Below, one piece after another: positions 1 to 8,228 of a DNA stretch of 64,000 nt. The stretch is taken from assembly GCF_004345325.1 (NCBI RefSeq), contig NZ_SLVJ01000008.1, forward strand, positions 16,591 to 80,590, written 5' to 3'. The translations under genes and the position numbers were made by a program. Every line of letters starts with the position of its first letter. Within the stretch, counting starts at the first letter, position 1. The notes beneath the pieces were generated by a model. It saw nothing but the letters and a program-made list of their open reading frames with translations, made no database searches and was not told where the DNA came from. The DNA comes from Acinetobacter calcoaceticus (lineage in GTDB: Bacteria; Pseudomonadota; Gammaproteobacteria; Pseudomonadales; Moraxellaceae).

Positions 1-2484
1 AGGATCGGCTTGTTGATCAGGTTGCAACTCTCGATTGATAAAGGTCTTAAAGCGTTTACGAATCTCAGGATCTTCAATTGCCGTGCGCCATTCATCTTGA
101 TAACGACCCACCACCACCGCCATACGCGCTTCAAGTTCAGCCGCCAAGCCCAAGCTGTCATCGATGATCACCGCTTGTAAATAAGCAAGCCCACCCTCTA
201 AGTTATCTCGCCAGACACTGGTTCGTTGGAGCCGATCTGCAGTTTCGATATAGAACATCAACAAGCGATCGATATAACGAATCAAGGTCGCTGTATCCAG
301 ATCAGTCGCCAGCAATTCTGCATGCCGAGGTTTCATCCCACCATTTCCACAGACATACAGATTCCAGCCCTTCTCGGTGGCTATCACCCCGACATCCTTA
401 CTTTGTGCTTCGGCACATTCACGGGTACAACCTGAAACGGCCATTTTGACTTTATGCGGTGAGCGTAAGCCCTTATAACGATTTTCTAATCGGATCGCCA
501 AACCCACCGCATCATCCACACCATAACGACACCAATTGCTGCCGACACAGGATTTTACTGTGCGTAGCGATTTGCCATAAGCATGTCCAGATTCAAACCC
601 AGCTTGAATCAATTCCTCCCAGATCAAGGGCAATTGATGCAGTTGCGCGCCGAACAGATCAATACGTTGTCCACCGGTAATTTTGCTATAGAGCTGATAT
701 TTCTGAGCCACCTGTCCAATCGCGATTAAGCCCTCAGGGCTAATTTCCCCGCCTGCAATCCGTGGCACCACCGAGTAGGAACCATCTTTTTGAATATTGC
801 CCAGATAATAATCATTGCTGTCTTGCAATCCAGCATGGCTCGGTTGCAGCACAAAATCATTCCAGCAAGAGGCCAGAATATTCGCCACTGTGGGTTTGCA
901 AATATCACAGCCCAGACCTTGTCCGTACTGGCTGATCAGCTCATCGAAGCTTTTGATTTGATTGACTCGCACCAAGTGATACAGCCCTTGGCGGCTATAG
1001 CCAAAATGTTCACACAGATGATTGTTGACCGTGACCCTTTGGCGTTGTAATTCCGCTTTGAGCACTTGGCTGACCAATGCCGTGCAACCCCCACACGCTG
1101 TGGCGGCTTTGGTGGATTTTTTCAGTGCACCCAAGGAGGTGGAACCCGCACTGATGGCCTGACACAGATCCGCTTTAGAGACGTGATTGCAAGAACATAG
1201 CAGCGCAGTATCTGGCAGTAGATCCACTCCACGCCCCGCGGATTGGGGGACTTGGTCCTGTAGACTGGGCATGATCAGGGCCTCAGGCTGTGCGCTTAAG
1301 CCACTGCCATCCAAACTCAACTGCAACAAGTGATGATATTCCTTGGCACAGCCGACCAATACCGCACCCAATAATCGGCTTCGATCCGCATTCACCACGA
1401 TTTTTTTATAAATCATTGCAGCTTCATCGGCATAGCAATAGCACAATGCCCCGGGTGTACGCGCATGGGCATCGCCGATGGAGGCCACATCAACCCCCAT
1501 CAACTTCAATTTGGTGCTCATATCTGCACCCGCAAAACGCAGTTGGCCCAATTGCAACTGTGGTTGGCTCAATTGCAGTAGATGTTGAGCCGCGACCCGT
1601 GCCATGTCATAGCCCGGTGCCACCAGACCAAAAATCGTGTTGTTCCACAACGCACACTCACCAATGGCATAAATATCAGGGTCGGAACTTTGACAATGGT
1701 CATTGATCACAATCCCGCCACGCGCACCAACCGCGAGTCCACTCTGCACCGCCAATTGATCACGGGGACGAATCCCCGCCGAAAAGACGATCAAATCTGT
1801 AGCCAAGCTAGAGCCGTCAGCAAACCGCATCCGATGTATGCTGTCTGTACCCGCTTCAATGGCGAGGGTGGAAGTATCGGTATGCACCGTGACACCCAAT
1901 TTTTCAATCTGGCGCGCTAATAGCTTGCCGCCGATTTCGTCGATCTGCACCGCCATTAATCGTGGTGCAAACTCCACCACATGGGTGTTGAGCTGTAGAT
2001 CACATAAGGCTTTGGCCGCTTCTAGACCCAGCAAGCCCCCACCAATCACCACGCCTGTTTTGGCATTGCGACTGGCCGCTTTAATCGCATCCAAATCATC
2101 AAGGGTGCGATACACAAAACAATTCTCACGATCATGGCCTTGAATCGGCGGCACAAAGGCCGATGACCCCGTGGCCAAAACCAATCGATCATAGCCAAAG
2201 ACTGTGCCGTGTACGGTGGTCACGGTTTTCTGCACCCGATCAATCTCGACCACGGGGCTACTTAAATGCAGATCGATCCCATAGGCATCGGCAAAATCAG
2301 CACGGGCCAAGGACAAGTCTTTGGCGCTTTTCCCTGAAAAATACTCGGTCAAATGTACTCGGTCGTAAGCAATTGTTGATTCTTCGGCGAGTATGGTGAT
2401 TTCCAATTCATCATCAGCATGTTCCATCACCGATTCAATAAATTTATGCCCCACCATGCCATGACCAATCATGACTAATTTCAT
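1..2484 (-). CDS. nirB: NAD(P)H nitrite reductase large subunit NirB (3' end off the left edge)
   Basis: Cytosolic assimilatory nitrite reductase large subunit, reducing nitrite to ammonium with NAD(P)H, FAD, a [2Fe-2S] cluster and a sirohaem-[4Fe-4S] centre. It reads from ATG at 2484 to the window edge without a stop, giving 828 residues, so only a short C-terminus is missing (family about 850). The N-terminus MKLVMIGHGMVGHKF is the FAD-binding oxidoreductase start. A BFD-like Fe-S region shows CSCNHVSKADLC and ACGGC (about 1090-1205). The sirohaem domain shows KSCVGSNWC and AVSGCTRECAEAQSKD (about 400-560). A good AGGAGA ribosome site precedes the start. It lies 35 bp after the transporter gene on the same strand, so they are probably one operon. 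A nirD small-subunit gene would be expected beyond the edge. Confidence 0.95.
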   Translation of the reverse strand, partial: MKLVMIGHGMVGHKFIESVMEHADDELEITILAEESTIAYDRVHLTEYFSGKSAKDLSLARADFADAYGIDLHLSSPVVEIDRVQKTVTTVHGTVFGYDRLVLATGSSAFVPPIQGHDRENCFVYRTLDDLDAIKAASRNAKTGVVIGGGLLGLEAAKALCDLQLNTHVVEFAPRLMAVQIDEIGGKLLARQIEKLGVTVHTDTSTLAIEAGTDSIHRMRFADGSSLATDLIVFSAGIRPRDQLAVQSGLAVGARGGIVINDHCQSSDPDIYAIGECALWNNTIFGLVAPGYDMARVAAQHLLQLSQPQLQLGQLRFAGADMSTKLKLMGVDVASIGDAHARTPGALCYCYADEAAMIYKKIVVNADRSRLLGAVLVGCAKEYHHLLQLSLDGSGLSAQPEALIMPSLQDQVPQSAGRGVDLLPDTALLCSCNHVSKADLCQAISAGSTSLGALKKSTKAATACGGCTALVSQVLKAELQRQRVTVNNHLCEHFGYSRQGLYHLVRVNQIKSFDELISQYGQGLGCDICKPTVANILASCWNDFVLQPSHAGLQDSNDYYLGNIQKDGSYSVVPRIAGGEISPEGLIAIGQVAQKYQLYSKITGGQRIDLFGAQLHQLPLIWEELIQAGFESGHAYGKSLRTVKSCVGSNWCRYGVDDAVGLAIRLENRYKGLRSPHKVKMAVSGCTRECAEAQSKDVGVIATEKGWNLYVCGNGGMKPRHAELLATDLDTATLIRYIDRLLMFYIETADRLQRTSVWRDNLEGGLAYLQAVIIDDSLGLAAELEARMAVVVGRYQDEWRTAIEDPEIRKRFKTFINRELQPDQQADP

Positions 2485-2519
2485 ATCCAATCTCCTGATT
2501 TTGAGTGCGCGGTGCGGGC

Positions 2520-3887
2520 CTAATGGCGGGCATCAAGCACTGGGCTTGCACTGTCCAGCGCTCGTTGCGACAAAGCCTGTTCAAACAACTGTTGTTCTTT
2601 TTGTTTATGTTCAACCGAGAAACGAATCATCAATACCAAACTGGCGGCGATCACCACCAACGCACCGAGGATCATCAGACAACTTTGGATATCCAACATG
2701 CCTTTGAGTAAAAAGCCTGCTGCGACTGCACCGACATTGCCCCCGGCACCAATAATCCCCGCCACACCCCCCCAGGCATCTCGATCTATAAACGGCACCA
2801 AGGCATAGGTCGCCCCACAAGCAATATGAGTAAATAGCGCAAATAAAGTCATCACCAAGATTGCCAGCATTGGCGTCTGCATCGCAGCAAAGGCCATCAG
2901 AAACACGCCTTCAAGCAGGATCATTAAGAACAACACTCGGGTCCGTCCATCCAGTCCTTGTTTCAGTGCAATCTTGTCAGAAACGATACCGCCCAAAGCA
3001 CGGGCAAATAGCGCCAGCAAACCAAAGATGCCTGCTGCTAGGCCTACTTCTTTCAAGCCAAAACTAAAATGCTCTACGTAATACATCGCCACAATGTTAT
3101 GGATAAAGATCTCGATCCCAAAACACGCCGCATAGGCCCCAAATAAGATCCAGACCCGATAATTAGCCGCTGCATGTAACAAGATCGCCATGCCACCGTG
3201 TTTGTCATTGCCCACTGCAATGCCTTGAGCACGCAGGGCTTTAAAGTCACCTTGCGGACTGTCTTGGGTCAGGGTCCAATACATCACCCCGACGATCAAC
3301 ATCATTATTCCCGGTACGATCAAGGCGATACGCCATCCCAAGGCTTGCTCAACCCCAAACATAATCAATGCAGCCAACAACAGTGGCATCAGGGCTTGGG
3401 TCGCGCCGCCTCCGGCATTGCCTCAACCTGCCGCTGCGGCATTGGCGGTACCCACCACATTGGGCGCAAACATAATGCTGGTATGGTATTGGGTGATGAC
3501 AAAACTGGCACCTATGGCACCAATCAACAATCGAAAGAATAGAAATGATTCATAGCTATTGGCTGCGGCCACACCAAAGACTGGGATACTCCCGATCAAT
3601 AACAGTGCGGTATAGGTTTTACGTGGACCATATTTGTCACATAACGGGCCCACTATCAGCCGCACCAAAATGGTGATGGCCACGGCGGCAATGTTGATAT
3701 TGGCGATTTGATCTTTGCTGAGATGGAACTCAGTCGCGATGACAGGCATCAAGGGTGCACAGGCAAACCATGCAAAGAAGCAGACAAAAAAAGCCAACCA
3801 ACTCATATGGAAGGCGCGCATGGCGGCACTTTTGAAACTAAAGAGTTGGATCGATGTTGCTTTTCGAGCAGATAAATTTGATGACAT
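2520..3887 (-). pseudogene. narK: NarK/NasA-type nitrate/nitrite MFS transporter, interrupted by one in-frame TGA
   Basis: Inner-membrane major facilitator protein of the nitrate/nitrite porter family. The reading frame is intact over about 455 codons except for a TGA at 3423-3425. The protein reads ...NAAAAG-stop-GNAGGGATQALMPLL. In this family that glycine-rich signature has tryptophan at the stop position, so a single TGG to TGA transition explains the break. The two parts share one frame, with no indel. The start is set at ATG 3887 (MSSNLSARKATSIQ), six bases after AGGAAGGAG; an upstream in-frame start at 3926 has no such site. It heads the operon leading to nirB. Unless the stop is suppressed or is an assembly error, only about 154 N-terminal residues are made. 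Confidence 0.9.
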
Positions 3888-3900
3888 GGCCATCTCCTTC

Positions 3901-4368
3901 CTGAACTGAACGCTTAAGTTGACCACTCAACCCTATGTTTGAGTGGTTCGATCAGAACGGACACCGTTGGCCGTTGTATCTGGGCAGTTGCACCATCAAC
4001 CCCCTTGCAACGCATGCAGCAGTGGTTGAATCGGTGTGGCACAGCGCAGATTGTCTTCATTGACAGCGATAGAAATGCAGGAACTATGCCAAATGCTCAG
4101 GCTCAATACATAGGTCAGGTTTGGCTGTTCGATCTGTAAGGTCAATGGAGATGTGTGCTCCAATGATGGCGAGATTGACCTTAGACCTATACGGATAAAC
4201 CGCAGCTCAACCCGACTTGCATTGGCATCGATTTTGCAAAACAAAGAGAAAAAAAAGCCCCAATTATCTGGCTCAGAATAGCCCTCACTCGGTTGTCTTG
4301 ATGAGGAGATATGCCAGTACACAAAACAACAAGCAGATCCCCCATCTAATAAGCAGAGCTAAAACCCG
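3901..4368 (-). promoter_or_regulatory. Leader/promoter region between nasT and the nitrate transporter, with inverted repeats
   Basis: This divergent gap holds no convincing gene. Just upstream of the transporter ribosome site is a 9-bp perfect inverted repeat, ACCACTCAA (3922-3930) and TTGAGTGGT (3939-3947), with an 8-base loop. Further upstream on the transporter transcript are weaker stems (GTTGCA/TGCAAC, about 3987-4011; AACGG/CCGTT, about 3956-3975). Consecutive leader hairpins are what NasT-type ANTAR proteins bind to allow antitermination. However, no T-tract follows the last stem, so I do not call a terminator. The leader-control role is inferred from the neighbouring nasT and nasS. 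Confidence 0.4.
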
Positions 4369-4968
4369 ATGGCTAAACAAAAACTAAAAATAGCGCTGAT
4401 CGATGATGATCTCGAAAGAGCACAGATTATCGAACGTACCTTGCTGCAACACGGCTTTGCGGTCGTGGCTTGTCTGCTACTCGACCACGTCAATCTGCAG
4501 CAGTTGCAAGGTTTACACGCCGATGTGATCTTGCTGGACATGGATCATCCACATCGTGACATTATTGAAAGTTGCGTCAGCCAATTTGATTTACCCACGG
4601 TACTGTTCACTCAAAATACCGATCAGCACACCATTAAGACCGCCATCGAAGCGGGTGTCACTGCCTATATTGTGGATGGGATTGACCCGACCAAGTTGGA
4701 AAGTATTTTGGCGATTTCGATCGAACACTATAAAAAATATCAAAAACTTCGTCAGGATCTACACGATACCAAAACCAAACTTGCAGATCGCATTGATATT
4801 GAAAAAGCCAAACTGTTGTTGATGCAACTGCATCGCCTCACTGAAGATCAAGCCTTTGGATTGATCCGAAAAAATGCCATGAGCCATCGTATGACCATGG
4901 GTGATATGGCACGACGCCTGCTCGATGCACAACAATTACTCAACCCGCCCTTATCCGATCAAGCTTAG
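4369..4968 (+). CDS. nasT: NasT-like ANTAR-domain response regulator (antiterminator)
   Basis: A 199-residue cytosolic protein. The receiver-like domain occupies about residues 6-120 (IALIDDD at the start, then DVILLDMDH with the phosphoacceptor-type Asp). A helical linker follows (YKKYQKLRQDLHDTKTKLAD), then a C-terminal ANTAR RNA-binding domain (about 135-190: IEKAKLLLMQLHRLTEDQAF, then MGDMARRLLDAQQLL). Family members bind paired hairpins in leader RNAs and prevent termination; NasT is held inactive by NasS until nitrate or nitrite binds NasS. The gene is divergent from the nitrate transporter-nirB operon and is followed after 9 bp by nasS. Its ribosome site is weak. Confidence 0.88.
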   Translation: MAKQKLKIALIDDDLERAQIIERTLLQHGFAVVACLLLDHVNLQQLQGLHADVILLDMDHPHRDIIESCVSQFDLPTVLFTQNTDQHTIKTAIEAGVTAYIVDGIDPTKLESILAISIEHYKKYQKLRQDLHDTKTKLADRIDIEKAKLLLMQLHRLTEDQAFGLIRKNAMSHRMTMGDMARRLLDAQQLLNPPLSDQA

Positions 4969-4977
4969 GTAGATGCC

Positions 4978-5970
4978 ATGCAGCAACTTGAAAAATCTCA
5001 GATTCAAATCGGCTATATACCGTTATTAGATTGTATTGCGATCTTATGGGCACAGCATCGTGGCTATTTTAAGGCCCAAGGTCTAGAGGTCACCTTGATG
5101 CAAGAACCCTCTTGGGCCAGTTTAAGAGATCGTTTGGCTTTTGGTGTCTTGGATGCTGCACATTGTTTATCGGCGATGTTACCCGCTGCGGCCATCGGCT
5201 CAGATCAACTGGGAATCCCCTTACAAACCTCACTGAACTTAAGTGTCAATCAAGCCTTTATCAGCCTGAGTCAACAGCTCTGTGATCAACTCAATATTTC
5301 AGCATCTGACTCCGCCACCGAATCGGCAGAAAAAGTCTGCGCTGCGATCAAATCTGGGCAGTCGATTAAATTGGCGCATGTCTTTAAACATTCTTTGCAT
5401 CATTATTGTTTAAGGCATTGGTTGGCATTGGCAGATCAAGAGATTGCGGCCGATATCGCCTTGATGACCTCGCCGCCACCCTATATGGTGGAAGGGATTG
5501 CAAAGCAAGTTTTTGATGGTTTTTGTGTCAGTGAGCCTTGGAATATCCAAGCTCAAATTCAAGGCCATAGTCTGATTATCGCCAGCGGTGCAGAGATCTG
5601 TCCCGATGTAGCAGATAAAGTCTTGGCTGTAACTCAAGATTGGGCGTTAAAACATCCACGTACCCTACATGCCATGACTCAGGCCATTCATATCGCACAA
5701 CTGGAGTTGCAACAGCTTCCTGACTTGAGTGAGGTTTTGGCCCTACTCAGCCAATATCACATCCTTCGCTTTACGTGTAGTGATCGGGTGCATGTACAGA
5801 CTTTTCATCATTTGCAACACACCATCCGCCAATTTATCGTTGCGCGCTCTACTCCACAGCAGGCTGATTTTGTGTGGTTGATTGAACAAATGCAGCTTAG
5901 CGATCAACTTGAGTTAAGTCCTATTCAAATTGAACGCATTGCCAAAGACTGCATTGTGACGAGGCGTTAA
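4978..5970 (+). CDS. nasS: NasS-like nitrate/nitrite sensor (cytosolic NrtA-type binding protein)
   Basis: A 330-residue periplasmic-binding-protein fold without a signal peptide. It starts IQIGYIPLLDCIAILWAQHR, followed by GYFKAQGLEVTL and EPSWASLRDRLAFGVLDAAH, typical of the NrtA/CmpA nitrate-binding family. Lack of an export signal, and pairing with an ANTAR protein, identify it as NasS-type: a soluble sensor that sequesters NasT when nitrate and nitrite are absent. Start ATG 4978 lies 9 bp after the nasT stop, so the two are probably co-transcribed and made in similar amounts. Confidence 0.87.
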   Translation: MQQLEKSQIQIGYIPLLDCIAILWAQHRGYFKAQGLEVTLMQEPSWASLRDRLAFGVLDAAHCLSAMLPAAAIGSDQLGIPLQTSLNLSVNQAFISLSQQLCDQLNISASDSATESAEKVCAAIKSGQSIKLAHVFKHSLHHYCLRHWLALADQEIAADIALMTSPPPYMVEGIAKQVFDGFCVSEPWNIQAQIQGHSLIIASGAEICPDVADKVLAVTQDWALKHPRTLHAMTQAIHIAQLELQQLPDLSEVLALLSQYHILRFTCSDRVHVQTFHHLQHTIRQFIVARSTPQQADFVWLIEQMQLSDQLELSPIQIERIAKDCIVTRR

Positions 5971-6342
5971 GGATGCTGTTTTGCCTGAACACCGCAAACA
6001 ATTTAATAACGTCAATAACAGTTTAATATTTAATGTTTTTTACCAGCATGCAAGCGTCTTTGAATATCATCTAGTACTGTGATTAAGTCAGTAATGGAGA
6101 ATTTCACACAGTTAGTTAAACTAAAAAGAGAATGGGAAGCCAGAGGCTTCCCATTTTTACTCTAGCCCCTTCATTGACTAGAGTACTTACAGTGGCAAAG
6201 GCAATCGGAGTCTTACCAGATGCATCCTTCCATACATCTCCACAACATTGATTCTATTAAATATTAATGCCTAATGCAACAGAGAATTCCACACTGAATC
6301 AAATACACATACTTGAATATACATTGGTGCCTGAGATTAGCA
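5971..6342. other. Intergenic region between nasS and umuDAb
   Basis: Convergent 372-bp gap. Apart from the strong hairpin at 6131-6155 (listed separately) I see no gene or further structure. Short open frames here have no ribosome site or recognisable product. Confidence 0.6.
6123..6160. terminator. Bidirectional rho-independent terminator
   Basis: An 11-bp perfect stem, AATGGGAAGCC (6131-6141) and GGCTTCCCATT (6145-6155), with a 3-base loop. A T-run follows on the plus strand (6154-6158) and an A-run precedes it (6123-6127), so it should end transcription from both nasTS and the convergent umuDAb. Confidence 0.85.
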
Positions 6343-6987
6343 TTAGCGCATCGGTTTTAAGTTATAAGTCACCACACCCCAGATCTGTAATTCTTGACCA
6401 TCTTCGATATAAATGTTTTCAAAATCTGGGTTTTCGGCTTTTAACCATGCCTTGGCTGGGCTAAAACGCGTGTCATACATCAGACGCTTCACGGTAAATT
6501 CGTTATCCAACATGGCGATCACGATATCGCCTGATTTGGCACTAATGCTTTTGTCCACCAACAGCGGATCATTGATATCAATCCCCGCATCGAGCATCGA
6601 CAGTGAGTTAGCCTTGACGATAAAGGTCGAACCCTCATTGCGAACCAAGTATTCGTTGAGATCCAGTGACTGCTCAATATCATCTTGAGCCGGCGATGGA
6701 AAACCTGCCGCAACACGCTCAGTGGCCATCGGAATCTGATAGATCTTGTCATTATTGGCTTGTAGTGGCTGTACTGTCAGACGCTTGGCACGGTCGCTTT
6801 GGTTGCCGGTTTTGGCATTGCTCAATAACCAATTTTTAATAAAAGACACCTGCGACTCAGGGACACGAATCACCTTGGTCGGTTCATTAAACTGCGCCTT
6901 ACGTCCAGCGTTGGCTCGAGCACCACCGTGACGTGATTCGACCGCTTGCTGATCCTGTTGCTTGGTTTGGTTCGAATGGTTTGACAT
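6343..6987 (-). CDS. umuDAb: UmuDAb, LexA-like self-cleaving DNA-damage repressor (S24 peptidase)
   Basis: A 214-residue protein. The N-terminal region (about 1-75; RHGGARANAGRK, KVIRVPESQVSFI) is the DNA-binding part that distinguishes UmuDAb from ordinary UmuD. The C-terminal half is a LexA/UmuD-type S24 peptidase: cleavage site Ala94-Gly95 (ERVAAGFPSP), Ser130 (KANSLSM) and Lys167 (EFTVKRL). Acinetobacter lacks classical LexA, and UmuDAb works with DdrR as the repressor of error-prone polymerase and other damage genes, cleaved on RecA activation. ATG 6987 follows AGGGAG. ddrR is divergent and the predicted operator lies between them. No umuC lies next to it. Confidence 0.92.
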   Translation of the reverse strand: MSNHSNQTKQQDQQAVESRHGGARANAGRKAQFNEPTKVIRVPESQVSFIKNWLLSNAKTGNQSDRAKRLTVQPLQANNDKIYQIPMATERVAAGFPSPAQDDIEQSLDLNEYLVRNEGSTFIVKANSLSMLDAGIDINDPLLVDKSISAKSGDIVIAMLDNEFTVKRLMYDTRFSPAKAWLKAENPDFENIYIEDGQELQIWGVVTYNLKPMR

Positions 6988-7080
6988 AACACTCCCTAGC
7001 CGACCTACACATTAAATGATGTTGTACCCGATTTTGCTTCTGACTGCAAAGCCCGTTGGCTCAAGCATCCTCGCCCATCT

Positions 7081-7131
7081 TATATAGCACAAAATCAGTC
7101 TATCTTGAAATAGTTACAAATTCAAGTTGAC
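7081..7131. promoter_or_regulatory. UmuDAb/DdrR operator in the umuDAb-ddrR divergent promoter
   Basis: The 21-bp interrupted palindrome at 7105-7125 is TTGAAA-N9-ATTCAA, close to the published Acinetobacter UmuDAb site pattern (TTGAAA, nine bases, TTTCAA). On the umuDAb side it overlaps a possible -35 (TTTCAA), with TATATA at 7081-7086 eighteen bases on. On the ddrR side TTGACG (7126-7131) abuts it. One site could therefore repress both promoters. The remaining intergenic sequence (6988-7279) shows nothing else clear. Confidence 0.75.
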
Positions 7132-7279
7132 GAATGCTTTATTTTGAACAACAATACGCCATATCGATCAGATTTTGATTCATTTAACTGTCAGATCAGC
7201 GTTGAGCTGTACTGCCCATCCGATCTGATCATGCTGTGGTTTGATGTTTTTTTATCACTATTGATGTGGAGCACAAGAT

Positions 7280-7513
7280 ATGAATACCCAACGAGATGCC
7301 ATCCTTGGCTATGCAAATGAAAAACACGCTTACTTTATTCAGTTGATCGAGAACAATACGGTCATGGGTGAGAGTTATGGTTTGGTCTGCCCACATCCCA
7401 ATAGCGAAGCGGCCGAAAGTATTATGACCACGCTTTTTTTAAAGAAATCATTTTGGATGAATGGCTCAGCGTATACCGATATTATTAAAGGGCTGGAGCC
7501 GTTGCAGTCTTAG
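7280..7513 (+). CDS. ddrR: DdrR, small co-regulator of the UmuDAb damage response
   Basis: A 77-residue protein, MNTQRDAILGYANEKHAYF onward, with GLVCPHPNSEAAESIM and FLKKSFWMNGSAYTDIIKGL. I recognise this as DdrR from its length, its position divergent from umuDAb and its sequence character. DdrR is restricted to Acinetobacter and relatives; it has no known catalytic domain and acts as a co-repressor with UmuDAb at damage-inducible promoters. Start ATG 7280 follows a GGAGC-like site. Confidence 0.87.
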   Translation: MNTQRDAILGYANEKHAYFIQLIENNTVMGESYGLVCPHPNSEAAESIMTTLFLKKSFWMNGSAYTDIIKGLEPLQS

Positions 7514-7547
7514 CATAGCTTTGATGAAAACAGTCTCCACATCCTAT

Positions 7548-7584
7548 TTACTCAAGACGATGTTTTAGCCATAGTCTTGAGTAA
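7548..7584. terminator. Hairpin downstream of ddrR (possible terminator)
   Basis: An 11-bp perfect inverted repeat, TTACTCAAGAC (7548-7558) and GTCTTGAGTAA (7574-7584), in the convergent gap between ddrR and the Lrp-type gene. There is no strong T-run, so termination is plausible but unproven. Confidence 0.5.
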
Positions 7585-7631
7585 TTCAGTACTATTTGGC
7601 ATCAATAATATCCAATATCTACTGCTCTCCT

Positions 7632-8084
7632 TTAAATCATCCCTTTTTGGATGACTTTCTGCAGAATAATTTTAGAATTAATATTCATAATGCCTTTAAT
7701 CTTGTTGACTTTATTGATTACAAATTGAGAGAAGGCATTTAAATCTTGCGTGGCCACATGCAACACATAATTTGATTCACCAGTAATAATATAAGCATTA
7801 ATCACCTCATCAAATCCCTGTATTTGCTCTAAGAATGCCTGATGATCATCATCGGTCAATTGGGATAATTTAATCTCAACGATGGCTTCGATCTTTAATC
7901 CCAGTTTTTCATAATTCACTTTGGCTTGGTATTTTTCAATAATCCCTTTGCTCTCTAATATTTTGACTCGACGATGACAGGCCGAAGCAGACAGGTTGAC
8001 CAGATCGGCAAGATCCTGATTACTGAGTCGCGCATTCACTTGTAAAAACCGAATAATATTCAGGTCAATTTTATCTACATCCAT
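7632..8084 (-). CDS. kynR: Lrp/AsnC-family regulator, probable KynR
   Basis: A 150-residue Lrp/AsnC transcription factor. The N-terminal helix-turn-helix (about 1-50; DKIDLNIIRFLQVNARLSNQ, LSASACHRRVKILESKGII) precedes a ligand-binding RAM domain (about 65-145). It is divergent from kynU, the usual place of KynR, which activates the kynurenine operon in response to kynurenine in other Gram-negative bacteria. The assignment to kynurenine control is from position, not from sequence alone. The 144-bp AT-rich divergent gap (8085-8228) should hold its sites. Confidence 0.8.
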   Translation of the reverse strand: MDVDKIDLNIIRFLQVNARLSNQDLADLVNLSASACHRRVKILESKGIIEKYQAKVNYEKLGLKIEAIVEIKLSQLTDDDHQAFLEQIQGFDEVINAYIITGESNYVLHVATQDLNAFSQFVINKVNKIKGIMNINSKIILQKVIQKGMI

Positions 8085-8228
8085 ATTCGAAGATTTCCTC
8101 GTTTATTTATCAAAAATTCGAATCCTATATTAAAATATCATAGTTCAACCTTAGATTATCGAATAATCCACTGATTTCACCATGCTAATATATCAAGCAA
8201 CAAGGACGACAAAAAGAGTTGAAAATCA

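Noticed and set aside
226..1920. Several open frames on the plus strand over nirB
   Set aside because: They are antisense to an intact conserved gene and show no independent coding signs.
3423..3425. TGA read as selenocysteine in the nitrate transporter
   Set aside because: The family has tryptophan there, one base from TGA; transporters of this type are not selenoproteins and I see no supporting element.
3996..4322. 108-codon open frame on the minus strand in the nasT-transporter gap
   Set aside because: Biased composition, no ribosome site, no recognisable motif, and it lies in a region expected to be regulatory.
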